A stretch of DNA of 64,000 nt. Origin: Apostichopus japonicus (taxonomy: Eukaryota > Echinodermata > Holothuroidea > Aspidochirotida > Stichopodidae). Made by a program: the position numbers and the translations under genes. Shown here piece after piece: positions 11,080-21,812 of this stretch (positions within the stretch are counted from its first letter, which is position 1; each line of letters opens with the position of its first letter). The stretch covers positions 7,978,001 through 8,042,000 of the forward strand of contig NC_092566.1 in NCBI RefSeq assembly GCF_037975245.1, in the 5' to 3' direction. Below the pieces are notes generated by a model. The model worked only from the letters and a program-made list of their open reading frames with translations, ran no database searches and had not been told where the DNA came from.

Positions 11080-11843
11080 AGACTCGCGCAAAAAGAAACA
11101 TTTAATGCCGATAATCTGACCTGGTTTCGAATGAGGTGTAACAGAAGTGTTACACACCACCATCGATCTGTGTTACACACCACCATCGATCCTGGAAAAT
11201 ACACACACAGCTTGATACCATTGGTAATTAGACCAGGGAGCTGCTTCTCTAGCTGCCATCAATACCAACAGCACTGTACAAACGATTAAGCGATGGACAT
11301 CTCAGGTCCAGCTAACGATAACAAGGTATCACTTCATTACTGTCTGCATTTGGTAGCGACAAGCAGAAAACGTTACTTGCAAGCAACGGAAAGTTAACTT
11401 TTTCAGAAGGCCGCATGCGGTTTGGGGCGAGTCTTCAATGCCTTTAATTGCCAAATACCATGCAACTCTTAAAGGCATTGAAGACTCGCCCCACACCGTG
11501 TGCGGCCTTCTGAAAAAGTTAACTATCCGTTGTTTGCAAGTGACATTTTGTTCGTGTCGCTACAAAATGCAGACAGTAATGAAACGTGATACCTTGTTAT
11601 CTTTAGCTGGACCTGAGATGTCCATCGCTGTATCGTTTGTATAAGTGCTGTGCTGTGGGTATTGACCGCAGCTGTATGTACTGACTGTACACTAGTGTCT
11701 AATTTCTGACAGTAGCAAGCTGTGTGTGTATTATCTGGGATTGATGGTGGTGTTTAACACTGCTTCTGTTACACCTCATTCGAAACTAGGTCAAATTACT
11801 GGCATTAGACGTTTCTTTTTGCGCGACTCTTCACACCCTTTAA
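11080..11843. mobile_element. Two TTAA MITE copies in inverted (tail-to-tail) arrangement
   Basis: One copy runs forward from about 11080 to TTAA at 11444-11447. A second runs in reverse from TTAA at 11469-11472 to TTAA at 11840-11843, with 21 bp between them. The two arms are highly similar over about 365 bp, so the locus is a near-palindrome able to form a very long hairpin. The outer about 14 bp of the forward copy (TTAAAGGGTGCAA in other copies) is replaced by a (TA)n array at 11058-11075. Within the forward arm a CAGGGAGCTGCTTC half-hairpin (11233) replaces sequence present in other copies. No coding capacity is seen. Confidence 0.88.
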
Positions 11844-12516
11844 GCAGCAACTGCTCTTGAATTCTGCATCAACTAAGGAGTAAGGACTAGTAATTGTCTA
11901 TATTTATTGGCTAGATTGCCCTGAGGGATGTAAAATCAACTACCCCAGGCTAAGCCAGGGGGATAATTTATCTGGTATGATATTGGCCTAGCAAAATGGT
12001 CAAGTTTCCCTGGTTGGTTTGTTCCACTTATCATGAGGGTAATTTACAGCTACAAAGTAATTGTCATTCTCAAATTATTTTAGGAACGACACTTCACATC
12101 CCCTATTTATGTCCATTAATTGAAGTTCATGTTAGTAAGAGAGTGTTACACAATTACATGTGTCAGGTGTTTAGTCAAAAGACAAAGAAAAACACATTTT
12201 GTCACAGTGAAATGCTCCTAATAAATACATGAAACAATCCAACTGGGGAAATAGGGAGGCTTTTTACCACATTGATATGAGTGCAAAAGGCAAGGGTCTA
12301 GACTAGCTGACATCAATTAACACACCAATGGTTCATTGCTCAACTTAGCTCTCCAGAAACCAGTAGATGTCAGCAGATATCCAAGCTACAACAGAACCAC
12401 AATGATATAGTCCATGATAAAAGCAGACCTACTGAGCATTTTGTAGACAAAAGTTACTCTGCTTTGGCAGTTTTAAAATCTTCCCATGTCTGCCAGATCT
12501 ACAGCCAGGCTTTGTA
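11844..12516. other. Intronic/intergenic sequence without recognised feature
   Basis: AT-rich, no exon signature. It ends in the 9-bp target duplication GGCTTTGTA of the Mutator-like element (12508-12516). Confidence 0.35.
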
Positions 12517-13735
12517 GGAAGCCACTAAATACTTACCCGCGTAGCGGTTCGGTTCATCGGTAAGGATCCTGGGCGAGAATGATCTCACCTGACGTCACAG
12601 TCTTGCATAACTACGTAGATGCACATGTTGTACATTTCACGTGTATAGTGCGGGTATACGAGCTCGTGTAACATGTACGAATTGCCGGGCCAAGTCCCGC
12701 TCGCCATTAAGTAAAAGAGGGGAAATAAGAGACAAATACACAAATATCCAAACGTTTCACGGTTCATTCTTGACATTTTAAGTTAACAAACTTATATAAA
12801 AAAGCTGCAATAAAGTGTTGTATTTATCTTTATATCTCAAGTAGCAGGTCTCACAAGTTATTACACAAAGTTAACTAACCTCCAAGACCTGGTTGTGTAC
12901 ATATATCATTTTAAAAACTGAGTACCGTTTCAAACCGCTATTATATCTATCTTCATCTCAAATAACAGGTCTCACAAGTTATTACATTGAGTCAACTAAC
13001 CTCCAAGACCTGGTTATTTACAAATATCATTTAAAAACTGCAAGTACGGTTTAAAACCGCTATTATATCTATCTCTATCTCGTAGCAGGCCTCACAAGTT
13101 ATTACATTGAGTCAACTAACCTCCAAGACCTGGTTGTGTACATATATCATTTTAAAACTGCAAGTATTGTTTCAAACCGCTATTATATCTATCTTCATCT
13201 CAAATAACAGGTCTCACAAGTTATTACATTGAGTCAACTAACCTCCAAGACCTGGTTATTTACAAATATCATTTAAAAACTGCAAGTACGGTTTAAAACC
13301 GCTATTATATCTATCTCTATCTCGTAGCAGGCCTCACAAGTTATTACATTGAGTCAACTAACCTCCAAGACCTGGTTGTGTACATATATCATTTTAAAAC
13401 TGCAAGTATTGTTTCAAACCGCTATTATATCTATCTTCATCTCAAATAACAGGTCTCACAAGTTATTACATTGAGTCAACTAACCTCCAAGACCTGGTTA
13501 TTTACAAATATCATTGAAAAACTACAAGTACCGTTTCAAACCGCTATTATATCTATCTGTATCTCGAGTAGCAGGTCTCACAAGTTATTACATAGAGTCA
13601 ACTAACTTCCGAGACCAGGGCAAAATAAAGTAATTCGGGAACCGAGAGCGCCGAGCACAGTTGCACCCGAAACCGAGTTCCGAGGGCGCTCGAAATGGTC
13701 CGACCCGCTGTAGGCGTTAGTATTTAGTGGCTTCC
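12517..13735. mobile_element. Non-autonomous Mutator-like element, 1,219 bp
   Basis: The ends are inverted: GGAAGCCACTAAATACT on the left and its exact complement AGTATTTAGTGGCTTCC on the right, with weaker similarity continuing for about 20 more bases. The element is flanked by a perfect 9-bp direct duplication GGCTTTGTA (12508-12516 and 13736-13744), the length typical of Mutator-like elements. There is no transposase. The interior is mostly the 120-bp tandem array at 12840-13615, bordered by GC-richer subterminal DNA. The intact duplication and matching termini suggest recent insertion. Confidence 0.85.
12840..13615 (+). repeat. 120-bp tandem array with dimeric higher-order structure, 7 units
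   Basis: The core CAGGTCTCACAAGTTATTAC (or CAGGCCTCACAAG) recurs near 12846, 12967, 13087, 13207, 13328, 13449 and 13572, a period of 120-122 bp. Two monomer types alternate: one continues GGTTATTTACAAATATC, the other GGTTGTGTACATATATC. Adjacent type pairs, about 241 bp long, are nearly identical (12961-13200 versus 13201-13440), showing that the dimer was the recent unit of amplification, as in satellite higher-order repeats. The array lies wholly within the Mutator-like element. Confidence 0.92.
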
Positions 13736-13744
13736 GGCTTTGTA

Positions 13745-16553
13745 GGCAAAACAGCTAGGATACCTTAATCCTATTGTAAAAAGTTTGAGTCTAATTGATT
13801 TCTAAACCCAGTATTAGGCTTTCTCAAGTGGAGTGATTCCTTTCTGCTGTGACACAACATGACAAGCTGTGGATCTGGTGGAAAATATAAAGTGCTCAGG
13901 CATGTTGAGCAAAATGAAATACACTCCTCTCCCAAATACACTATACAACACTGCGTAAGGCTTTTCCTGGATAGGCTGAATCAGGTTTATAAAGAAATTA
14001 AGCCAAATTTTCAACCAAGAGTTGAAGATGAAAAGTAACTCCAAACAGCAAAACATACGATAAGTCAAACAGATCCTTGGCAGTAAAAAAGTGGTCTCAG
14101 TGTAAAAAGCACTTTGTCTTCATACTCACAGTGGTCGATGAAGGCACGAATGAATGGATGCTGATTGGCCGGGCTCATCTGAAAATAAGTGACTCACAAA
14201 AAAACCCCAATAAATTTCACTTAATAGTTAATGCACTAAAACACTGTTGAATATGAGCAGACTGTCAACACAATCTGGTCTCAAGTAAAACCATTGCAGA
14301 ATTTTGAATAGCAAATGAACACAACTGACCCAACACGTCTGATAACCAACATGAACTTGTATGAGATTGAATGATAAACCAGAAACAAAATGATTACGAT
14401 TTACAATCACATGATAAAACAATTTAAGCAATTCAATGAGATTAGTACTAAAAAAAAAATTGGAGGCAGTACAATCACATACTAGTACAATAACTGTACG
14501 TCACGCTCAAAAATGAAAAGAATTAATGAAAGTGTACTACAGAGTTGAAGTGCTACTCTAAAAAGAGAATTGAATTAAACAGAACCAAAGTCTAGATATA
14601 TGCATTAACTGTGTGCATATCCACCTGTCGCCCAGTGAAGGTATATGAAGGAGTCACAAGCTCTGTTGACTCCCTAATTGACAGAAACAATGGTCCAGCC
14701 ATACTGCTTCATACATGCAAAAGGCCTTGGTGAATGTAAACACAGCAAACCAATCAATCAATCAACAGTTATAAGCCAAGTTGACCTCCTTGAAGATTAT
14801 ACACATTATGAGGTTCACAGCAAACCAGTGTCCAGCTAAACTACTTCCACCTGATGTTCATAGTCTAAGTCTTGTTACATAAGTAGCAATTAGTTTGGTT
14901 CATTGCAACATCTGTATCTTTTGATTTCTATTTTACTTTTGTTTCTTTTAAATTCTTTTAAATGAGTGTAAAGGCTAGTATTAGTAATTCTATGCTACAT
15001 GATGAGGGTAGTACACTGTACAGTAAGTATTGGGTGTACACATATTTATGATCAGATTCGTGGCAGGTAACTTTATACAAAGGTAAACATTAAGATGTCA
15101 AAAAAGATAACTAGTTTAGAAGGTCTACCAAGTCAACATCTACCTATACTTTGATTTATGTAGATCTACAAAATTCTGTACTTGATAGGGAGAGGTCAAA
15201 TGACATGTTTACATTGATATTGTGGTTTCATCCATTTGATAAGACTTACAAGTTTACTTTGTGACCATCTTAATCCCACGAGAGTGCATAACAGTGAACA
15301 AGGTTTGGTTGACAGTTAATCATGACACAAGCTGATTGCACCTGGCATGTATGCCGAAGATCATGTAGTCACATCATTGCCGAAATGTGGGAGCCGTCAT
15401 TAATTTGTGATGATCACATGTCAGTCAAAAATTGATTTGGGGGTCGTACGGATTTTGATGATTTGGATGACCCTTGACCCATCACTTAGAGGTGGTTTGG
15501 TTTGTGTTTCAAACGATAAACCTCCTAGCAAGATTTAACACATCAACTATGCATGCTAAATAGAAAGTCTTAGTGTACGTCAACAGATATATATATATAT
15601 TAGGATCTATATCGACATGAATCAGCTAAGAAAATATCGAGCAAATTTAAAAAAAATTAACAATAGCATCTTACAAGTTTCTTACACAAGGCATCCCCAA
15701 CAGATGCACTCTTTTGTCAGCGATATGACCTTTATTGACACACTCAGATAATATTATTTAAGCAAAATTTATGTACCAGAAATTTTGTCCTCTGCATGAA
15801 CTCAATTTGCAAATTGTCATGGCAGTATGTGAACAGACAAATTAGATTCAAACGAAAAGTTCATTTTAACAGGGTATATTGGTGTTTCGTCTTGCTAGAT
15901 ATCTACTACTGAATACAATTGGTGATATTTACGTCTGACATACATACTCTTTGACAAAGGATTACAGAGGATGGGACAGGAAGTTACTTCTGCCCCTGTA
16001 TTTACCTGTCTCCTTGTTACTGTTAGTCCAACAAGTCACACTGATATCTTTGTGCATGTAATTGCTTTGGAAAGAATAACTATTTCACCAAGTGTGTGGA
16101 ACACAATTTTTATTGCAAAGTTAGTCACTAGTAGAAGGGTAGTCACTGTCCAATCAAGTGTGAATATGTGACCTATGTGAAAATGATGCAAAGTTAAAAA
16201 AAAAATAAGGGAAAATAAAGCTTAAAAATCTCAGTGATTGTCTGTTGATTCGTGATTTTTGCTGATGAGTACATCATAACTACTGTTGAAAAAAGTATAT
16301 ATACATATCATACGGATGATGATACTTGTTCCATTCTTAGTGCTCAGTGTTTTAGCTCTCTCAGTATTGTGCATTTCATACATGACTTTGTCCATCAGAC
16401 AGCTACTCGCAACCATTTTCCTAAAGCAAATTTAATAAAGGATGATATTCTCTAACTGTCACATTCATTTTCAGTTCATTATCCATTTGTAAACTGTTTT
16501 ATTCACATATCCAGAAGGATTAAATTACTTTTACACTTTTCCTTTCTTTGAAG
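13745..16553. other. Putative intron 1 remainder; no firm exon
   Basis: The interval has no supported plus-strand exon. On the minus strand, 14178-14068 is an ATG-led open frame of 37 codons following a TTATTTTCAG acceptor-like sequence, with an internal GTGAGT, and 13999-13814 is another protein-like open frame after CCTATCCAG. Their phases do not join, so I do not call a gene. An acceptor tract TTCCTTTCTTTGAAG ends at 16553. Confidence 0.35.
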
Positions 16554-19500
16554 ATGTTGAAGCACTTGAAAATGAAAGCTGCAATCTACCAGCAAGAAAC
16601 ACAATTGGACAATCCATCTGATCAGGAGAGGCTACAACCTGGGAAGAACAACGAAGATATCTTGGTCAATACAAGCGGTGAAGTGTTACAAACAGCCGAT
16701 GCTGGAAACATCCAGTACGCAGCTGCAAATCACAGTAATGCCGTGTATCCAACGTTTACACCTTGTGCTAAATATAATGATACCAACTCTTTTGAAATGG
16801 ATACAAAATTACGTGGTGGTCTTGGGTTCAGCAGACAAGTAGCCGGTTCCCCACCAGATACCAGTGACTTGGAGCACCTGCCGTCAGCTCATATTGATTG
16901 GAAAGCACATTCAAGCAGCACAGATCACTTCTACAATAGCTTCAAAACCACATGTTTAGATCCATCATGTCATTGCTCACCGAAGAAACTCTATTCCTTT
17001 TCTCCCAAATTTGAGGAAAGTTGTTCCTGTTTTCCTTGCCAACAGTATCCTAGGATGGTACATCACAACTCGGTCTCATTTTGTCATTCGACTGCCCCAC
17101 ATCTTTGCCAACCAGCAGCCCAAATGTACTGTTCATCAGATCAACATTTTTCTCAGCACAAACCACTATATCATGGACCTTTCGGCCATACTGCCATGGA
17201 TTGGAATCGGTTTACTGATGCCACCGATTTCAACCTTTCGAGACATCCATCCGCAACAAATCTGTTGCATCGTCAGCATCCTAGCATTCCACATTCCTCT
17301 TTCAATGTCACTGCAAATTGCCAAACGAATGCACCCAAGGAACTGAGTAAGCTTTCACTTCCATTGAGTAGATCCACAATATTTGATTTAGTGAAAAGTG
17401 GAAATTGTGATGCTATCCTACAGACTCTAGATGATCCTCTGCATGACGAAACCAGCCCGATGTATCCACTTGCCCTTCAAACTGTTCTGGAAATCTTAGA
17501 CGTTATTGAAAAGAAGTTTGCCGATGCATGCAAGAGTGACAGTAAGGTGGAAGATGATATTAACCAGCTTTCAAGTTTTGTTAGAAGTATGAAAAAGTCA
17601 ACTTGTGGGGATAGTTTAAGCTCTGATGAAGCATCAACGATTTGTGAGGAAGAAGAACTCCCTACAACAGTGTCAAACCAAGCTGCACAATGCCCAGATA
17701 TTTCTTCTCTTTGTAGAGACACGGCTAACGATGACGAGACAATTTTGGAAAGTACACATCTTCTTCCTGCAGCTGTATTATCTACTTCCACAAACTTACA
17801 GAAAGACACACCTACAGTTGATGTGCATGATGCTGATGGTCTAATCTTCCATAGTACTTCAAACAGTGAGAATGGGGAGGAGGAGCCACTTGAAGAAGTA
17901 GAAAAATTAGAACAAGAAGATGATAGCATTACCAAAATATTTCCTGCAATTATAAAGTCTGGAACCTTTTTGTGCTCCAACAGTGAGAATGGAGAGGAGC
18001 AGCTTGAAGAAGTACAAAATTTAGAACAAGACGATGATAGCATTACCAAAATATTTCCTGCAATTAAGAAGTCTGAAACCTTTTTGTGCTCCAACAGTGA
18101 GAGTATCAATTTCTCATATAATTCTGTAGAGCAAATACCAGAAGGAAGTGAACACAAACAGGAAGGTGCGAAAGGCGTAGATCAAAAAGAAAGTGAAACT
18201 CTGCAAGCAAGGGAAAGTGAAAGAGCAACAGAAGTAGTGGATGGTGATTTTGATGGAAAGCCTGAAGAATGTATAACTGATCATTCAGAAATCGAAGAAG
18301 ATATGAGAAGTCTTTCTTCAAAAGAAGCAATTGATGATGAAAGCAATTTGGTTTGCGAAGGAAAAGATGATGAGTTGACTGTTTGTCTGAAGAAGGAAGA
18401 GAGGAATAATTTGTCAGACCAGAACCGAGGAAAGGAAGATGGGCCAAACTTGCTCAATTCGAATTCCAAATCAATTGAGGAAGTTGATCATGTAGCAGAC
18501 AAGAGCTATGACATTGATGTTGTAGATGCACTACTGGATCAGACTCTTTATGAAGGAGACAAGAAGAGGAGGGACAAGAAGACTAGTAAACTAAAGAAGA
18601 GCTGTAGTGAGGAAACACCAATTGATGTGGAATCTTCTAAAACCAGCTCTAGGTACAGATTTAAAGGATACAAGGTGCGTTCTGTCGGAGTGACTGAAAA
18701 GATATTGACCAAGTCATGTGTAAAAACATTTTCTCGAATCGGAGAAAAACCTTCATTGTGCGTCAGTCACGCCTTAGATGATGTCGAAGATAAGCCTCTA
18801 GATAAACCACCAGCATTGAGAGATGTTAAAGAACAGCAAGATGAGAATGGGAACACAATTTGCTTACCTCCTTTAGCCCTTTCATGTAAAAGGGGATATG
18901 ACGGTGGCATTTCTAACCAGAGTACTCCAGAAATTGGTAAATGCCCGAGCAACCCTTTGTCACCTACATCTGACAGCTTTGAGTGTGCAGATTTAAGAAT
19001 ATTACCTGACAAGTCCTCCGATGTGACCACAGAGGAGTATAAAAGAAGTAAGGATCGAAGTGCAAGACATATCAGCAATGGAATGGCAGCACTAGATGCC
19101 ATTCGAAAACTGCCTCTTCCAAAAGAACCACCGAATGCAGTTGGGGCTGGTAAGCCATTGCATTCAAAGTCTTTTCATGGTAGATTACTTATTCAAAAAA
19201 ACTCCAAAGAGTCGCCTTATCCCATTCCAATGGAGCTCATCGATGATAACATGCTTCTTGGAGATCCGAGACTTTCTCTTACCAACCTTGTAGACCACGG
19301 GAGGCACTTTGAATTGAAGACGTTACATTGGCAAAATGAGGAATGTAGCATTAGCCAAGGTGAAAATCCTAGTATGTCTAATAGTTTCTCGACAGCTAAT
19401 GAGAGAGATCCACGCATAAGGAGACGCTGGTCAGAAGACAGTAATGTTACAGTCGCAAATGCAGCTGTAACTTTGGTAAAGGTCCAAGTGAGGGCAGATG

Positions 19501-21812
19501 TTAAGCAGAAAGGTATCAGGACAGAGGCTTCATTTGAGGAAAAGGAAACTGCTTTGCCATCAGCTTCAGAAAAAGCTAAAAAAAACCTGAACACAGTTTA
19601 TAGTGAAAAACAATCAGTGGCAACAGGACTACTGCCGGAGCTTATTCAAACAAATAGTCAAGAAGATGGCAATATTTTTCTGGAAGGGGTTAAAGAAAAC
19701 CATGGCGAGAGTGTAAAAGAAACAAGTGATGGGACCACAGTTGGGTTGAATGAGATAGATCCTTCTCTAAACGGAAAATCTGTGCCACATCCTGCCCATG
19801 AAGGTAACACTGAGAAACCAGATGTAGCATCTGGTCTTTCAGTATCGCAACAGTCTGTTGACACAACTAATACCTTGCTTAGTTTTAAAGCAGCCTTGTC
19901 ACTCCTTAAAGGTATCAAAGATGACATAAAGAACAATTACCCAGATGTCGAAGGAGAGATTGAACATCCTGACAAAAGCGAATTGATACACAGGGTGTCC
20001 GATTTGAAAAAGACAGTCGAAGTAAGCTTGTTGACAACGGAGGTCCAAGAGAAGAAAGCTACAGGCAGGAAATTGACAAGCCTGACTGGTCTCTTGGAGG
20101 ACCATTTCATATTGACTGCTGACCTTGTTATCCTGGGTTTGTGGTTGGAAGGATTTCATCCATCTAACAATGAACTGCCTGAATTCACGAGAGGTGTGTT
20201 TGAAAGGCCAACCGCACCTTCTCTGAGGAAGATTCATAGATGGCTGCAACACAGATATGAACTTGATGGATTAAAACATGAAAAGTTGACAAATTTGATT
20301 TCCATGATTGGTGTACAAAGACATGGGAAGAGATCCAGATCCAGAAGTCCAAGTACTAGTTCAGAAAGAAGCAAAAGAAGATCAGGCGGTTCGCAAGAGA
20401 GACATCGCAAACAGGGCTCGGCAAAAAGGTCAGATGATGTCGCAAATCTCAAAGATGCTGTGCCGACATCCTGTACGACATTAAAGAAATCTCTATCTCT
20501 ATCTAGGAACGAACATGTTGCCACATCGGAGTCAAAGTATAATCACCTTGCCAGTACTTCTGTCTGTAGCTCTGATGCACAATTTGGAAATTCTGAGAAC
20601 CAACCCTCAGGCAAGGTTGCAAATGGTTCCTCTGATTATGACGGAGTGAAATTAGTAATTGATGAAGAGGAACACGAAACAACCCCAGTGAAACGAAAAA
20701 TTCAAAATGGAAGAAAGGACCAGGAACGAAGAAAGAGTGGAAAATCAGCCAAGAGAAGGAGATCGAGTGTCTCTGTCAGAAGAGGTGTTCCAGATCTGCC
20801 AGAAGAGCTGGAGATTGTCAAGAAAGATGTCTTGTCTGCATTAAGGACCAGAAACAAGAAAAGAGCCAATTATTGTCTAGAGAAACTTCCAACGATCTCA
20901 AAGAGGGCTCATGCACAATTGGAAGATGAAAACAAGAGATACAAGTGTTTGAACAATGTCAGTCCAGACACTAAAACGAAGCATGCGGATGCTATGAAGG
21001 GAATCCAACGTCTAATCATCGACTGTGAGACTCTCGTATATTCTCTGTCGTGGAATGTGAACAAGGAATTGTCACGCACAGCCAAAGATAAAATCTGGAA
21101 TGTCACTAAGAGAGCTTCCCACCAGCCTTCATATGAGGAAGAGTTGGCTTTGCTGCTGTCTTTGAGGAAAAGTTATTTGTCAAAAGACCTGTGGAAGTAC
21201 ATCAAGAAGGACGTGGATGAGAGAATTGCCAGTCTACAGAGGAAATGCTGCTCCAGGGATCATTATGGTATTAAAGATCTTCCTGTGGAGAGTGAGGACT
21301 CTATGTCTGAAACAACAAATCTTTGGCTAAAGAGGAAAGGGATCAGATTTGTAAACGGTTTTCCTCCAGAGCCATCGCAGCAGACGCCTCTGCCAGTGAA
21401 CCCAACCACTCCTCTAGAAGTTAATAAAGACCCTTCAGGGTTATTTGGAGATGCACAGGCTGAAAGTTTCACGGGTCCATGGGAAGTACACCCTGGAGCT
21501 GCTGAGACGTCGCACATCTACCCGTACCTTCCACCAGCAATGATTGAAAGGAACAATTACGTTGAGAGACCTTTTCCAAATTTTCAACCTGTGCCTCTCG
21601 CTATGCCATACTCCGTCGAAAAGTGTCCATTGAACGGCCAAACTCCATATCAACCACCATCAACATTTGCGGTGAAGAATGAAAGGAGAGAGTTTGACTG
21701 GTGGAGGGATGATCAAGGTCCACAAGAATGGAATGTGAGGATTGGAGACTCCAGCGCAGGAACCACTGGGTATGGTACAGGACCTAGTTTTGAACCTCCA
21801 AGGGTATTGTGA
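16554..21812 (+). CDS. Giant-exon protein of unknown family, about 1,752 residues
   Basis: A single open exon of 5.26 kb begins immediately after the acceptor TTTCTTTGAAG; the ATG at 16554 is the first in frame after a stop at 16521, and TGA is at 21810-21812. I do not recognise the family. In order (residues counted from 16554): a Cys/His-rich N-terminal part (about 130-260); a long acidic, Ser/Glu-rich disordered stretch (about 350-650) with a 39-residue tandem duplication (436-512); a predicted helical block near 1175-1255 containing LEDHFILTADLVILGLWLEG; an RS-type stretch near 1259-1286 (SRSRSPSTSSERSKRR); a basic NLS-like KRRRSS near 1400; a helical conserved-looking segment about 1412-1562; and a Pro-rich tail. 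No signal peptide or membrane span is evident. RS and NLS features suggest a nuclear, perhaps RNA- or chromatin-related role, but that is inference. The upstream exon may lie at 10566; an alternative C-terminus is possible through 23329. Confidence 0.9.
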   Translation: MLKHLKMKAAIYQQETQLDNPSDQERLQPGKNNEDILVNTSGEVLQTADAGNIQYAAANHSNAVYPTFTPCAKYNDTNSFEMDTKLRGGLGFSRQVAGSPPDTSDLEHLPSAHIDWKAHSSSTDHFYNSFKTTCLDPSCHCSPKKLYSFSPKFEESCSCFPCQQYPRMVHHNSVSFCHSTAPHLCQPAAQMYCSSDQHFSQHKPLYHGPFGHTAMDWNRFTDATDFNLSRHPSATNLLHRQHPSIPHSSFNVTANCQTNAPKELSKLSLPLSRSTIFDLVKSGNCDAILQTLDDPLHDETSPMYPLALQTVLEILDVIEKKFADACKSDSKVEDDINQLSSFVRSMKKSTCGDSLSSDEASTICEEEELPTTVSNQAAQCPDISSLCRDTANDDETILESTHLLPAAVLSTSTNLQKDTPTVDVHDADGLIFHSTSNSENGEEEPLEEVEKLEQEDDSITKIFPAIIKSGTFLCSNSENGEEQLEEVQNLEQDDDSITKIFPAIKKSETFLCSNSESINFSYNSVEQIPEGSEHKQEGAKGVDQKESETLQARESERATEVVDGDFDGKPEECITDHSEIEEDMRSLSSKEAIDDESNLVCEGKDDELTVCLKKEERNNLSDQNRGKEDGPNLLNSNSKSIEEVDHVADKSYDIDVVDALLDQTLYEGDKKRRDKKTSKLKKSCSEETPIDVESSKTSSRYRFKGYKVRSVGVTEKILTKSCVKTFSRIGEKPSLCVSHALDDVEDKPLDKPPALRDVKEQQDENGNTICLPPLALSCKRGYDGGISNQSTPEIGKCPSNPLSPTSDSFECADLRILPDKSSDVTTEEYKRSKDRSARHISNGMAALDAIRKLPLPKEPPNAVGAGKPLHSKSFHGRLLIQKNSKESPYPIPMELIDDNMLLGDPRLSLTNLVDHGRHFELKTLHWQNEECSISQGENPSMSNSFSTANERDPRIRRRWSEDSNVTVANAAVTLVKVQVRADVKQKGIRTEASFEEKETALPSASEKAKKNLNTVYSEKQSVATGLLPELIQTNSQEDGNIFLEGVKENHGESVKETSDGTTVGLNEIDPSLNGKSVPHPAHEGNTEKPDVASGLSVSQQSVDTTNTLLSFKAALSLLKGIKDDIKNNYPDVEGEIEHPDKSELIHRVSDLKKTVEVSLLTTEVQEKKATGRKLTSLTGLLEDHFILTADLVILGLWLEGFHPSNNELPEFTRGVFERPTAPSLRKIHRWLQHRYELDGLKHEKLTNLISMIGVQRHGKRSRSRSPSTSSERSKRRSGGSQERHRKQGSAKRSDDVANLKDAVPTSCTTLKKSLSLSRNEHVATSESKYNHLASTSVCSSDAQFGNSENQPSGKVANGSSDYDGVKLVIDEEEHETTPVKRKIQNGRKDQERRKSGKSAKRRRSSVSVRRGVPDLPEELEIVKKDVLSALRTRNKKRANYCLEKLPTISKRAHAQLEDENKRYKCLNNVSPDTKTKHADAMKGIQRLIIDCETLVYSLSWNVNKELSRTAKDKIWNVTKRASHQPSYEEELALLLSLRKSYLSKDLWKYIKKDVDERIASLQRKCCSRDHYGIKDLPVESEDSMSETTNLWLKRKGIRFVNGFPPEPSQQTPLPVNPTTPLEVNKDPSGLFGDAQAESFTGPWEVHPGAAETSHIYPYLPPAMIERNNYVERPFPNFQPVPLAMPYSVEKCPLNGQTPYQPPSTFAVKNERREFDWWRDDQGPQEWNVRIGDSSAGTTGYGTGPSFEPPRVL
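17859..18089 (+). repeat. In-frame 39-residue tandem duplication in the giant-exon protein
   Basis: Copy 1 (17859-17975, 117 bp) and copy 2 (17976-18089, 114 bp) both begin Ser-Asn-Ser-Glu-Asn-Gly-Glu-Glu and contain the shared core DDSITKIFPAI, ending in FLC. They differ by one codon deletion and several substitutions. A third start (SNSES) follows copy 2. The unit is acidic with a hydrophobic core, like a repeated short linear motif. Confidence 0.9.

Noticed and set aside
12840-13615. Regular repeat and spacer array resembling a CRISPR
   Set aside because: The whole 120-bp monomer is repeated, not short repeats with unique spacers; the array is in a eukaryotic transposon and there are no cas genes.
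16548-16553. TTG upstream of the giant exon as a start codon
   Set aside because: These bases belong to the acceptor TTTCTTTGAAG; the first ATG is at 16554 and animal nuclear genes rarely start at TTG.
17477-18157. 226-codon minus-strand open frame
   Set aside because: It lies antisense within the giant exon and contains Ser/Leu-rich low-complexity mirrored from acidic and serine codons; a shadow of the real frame.
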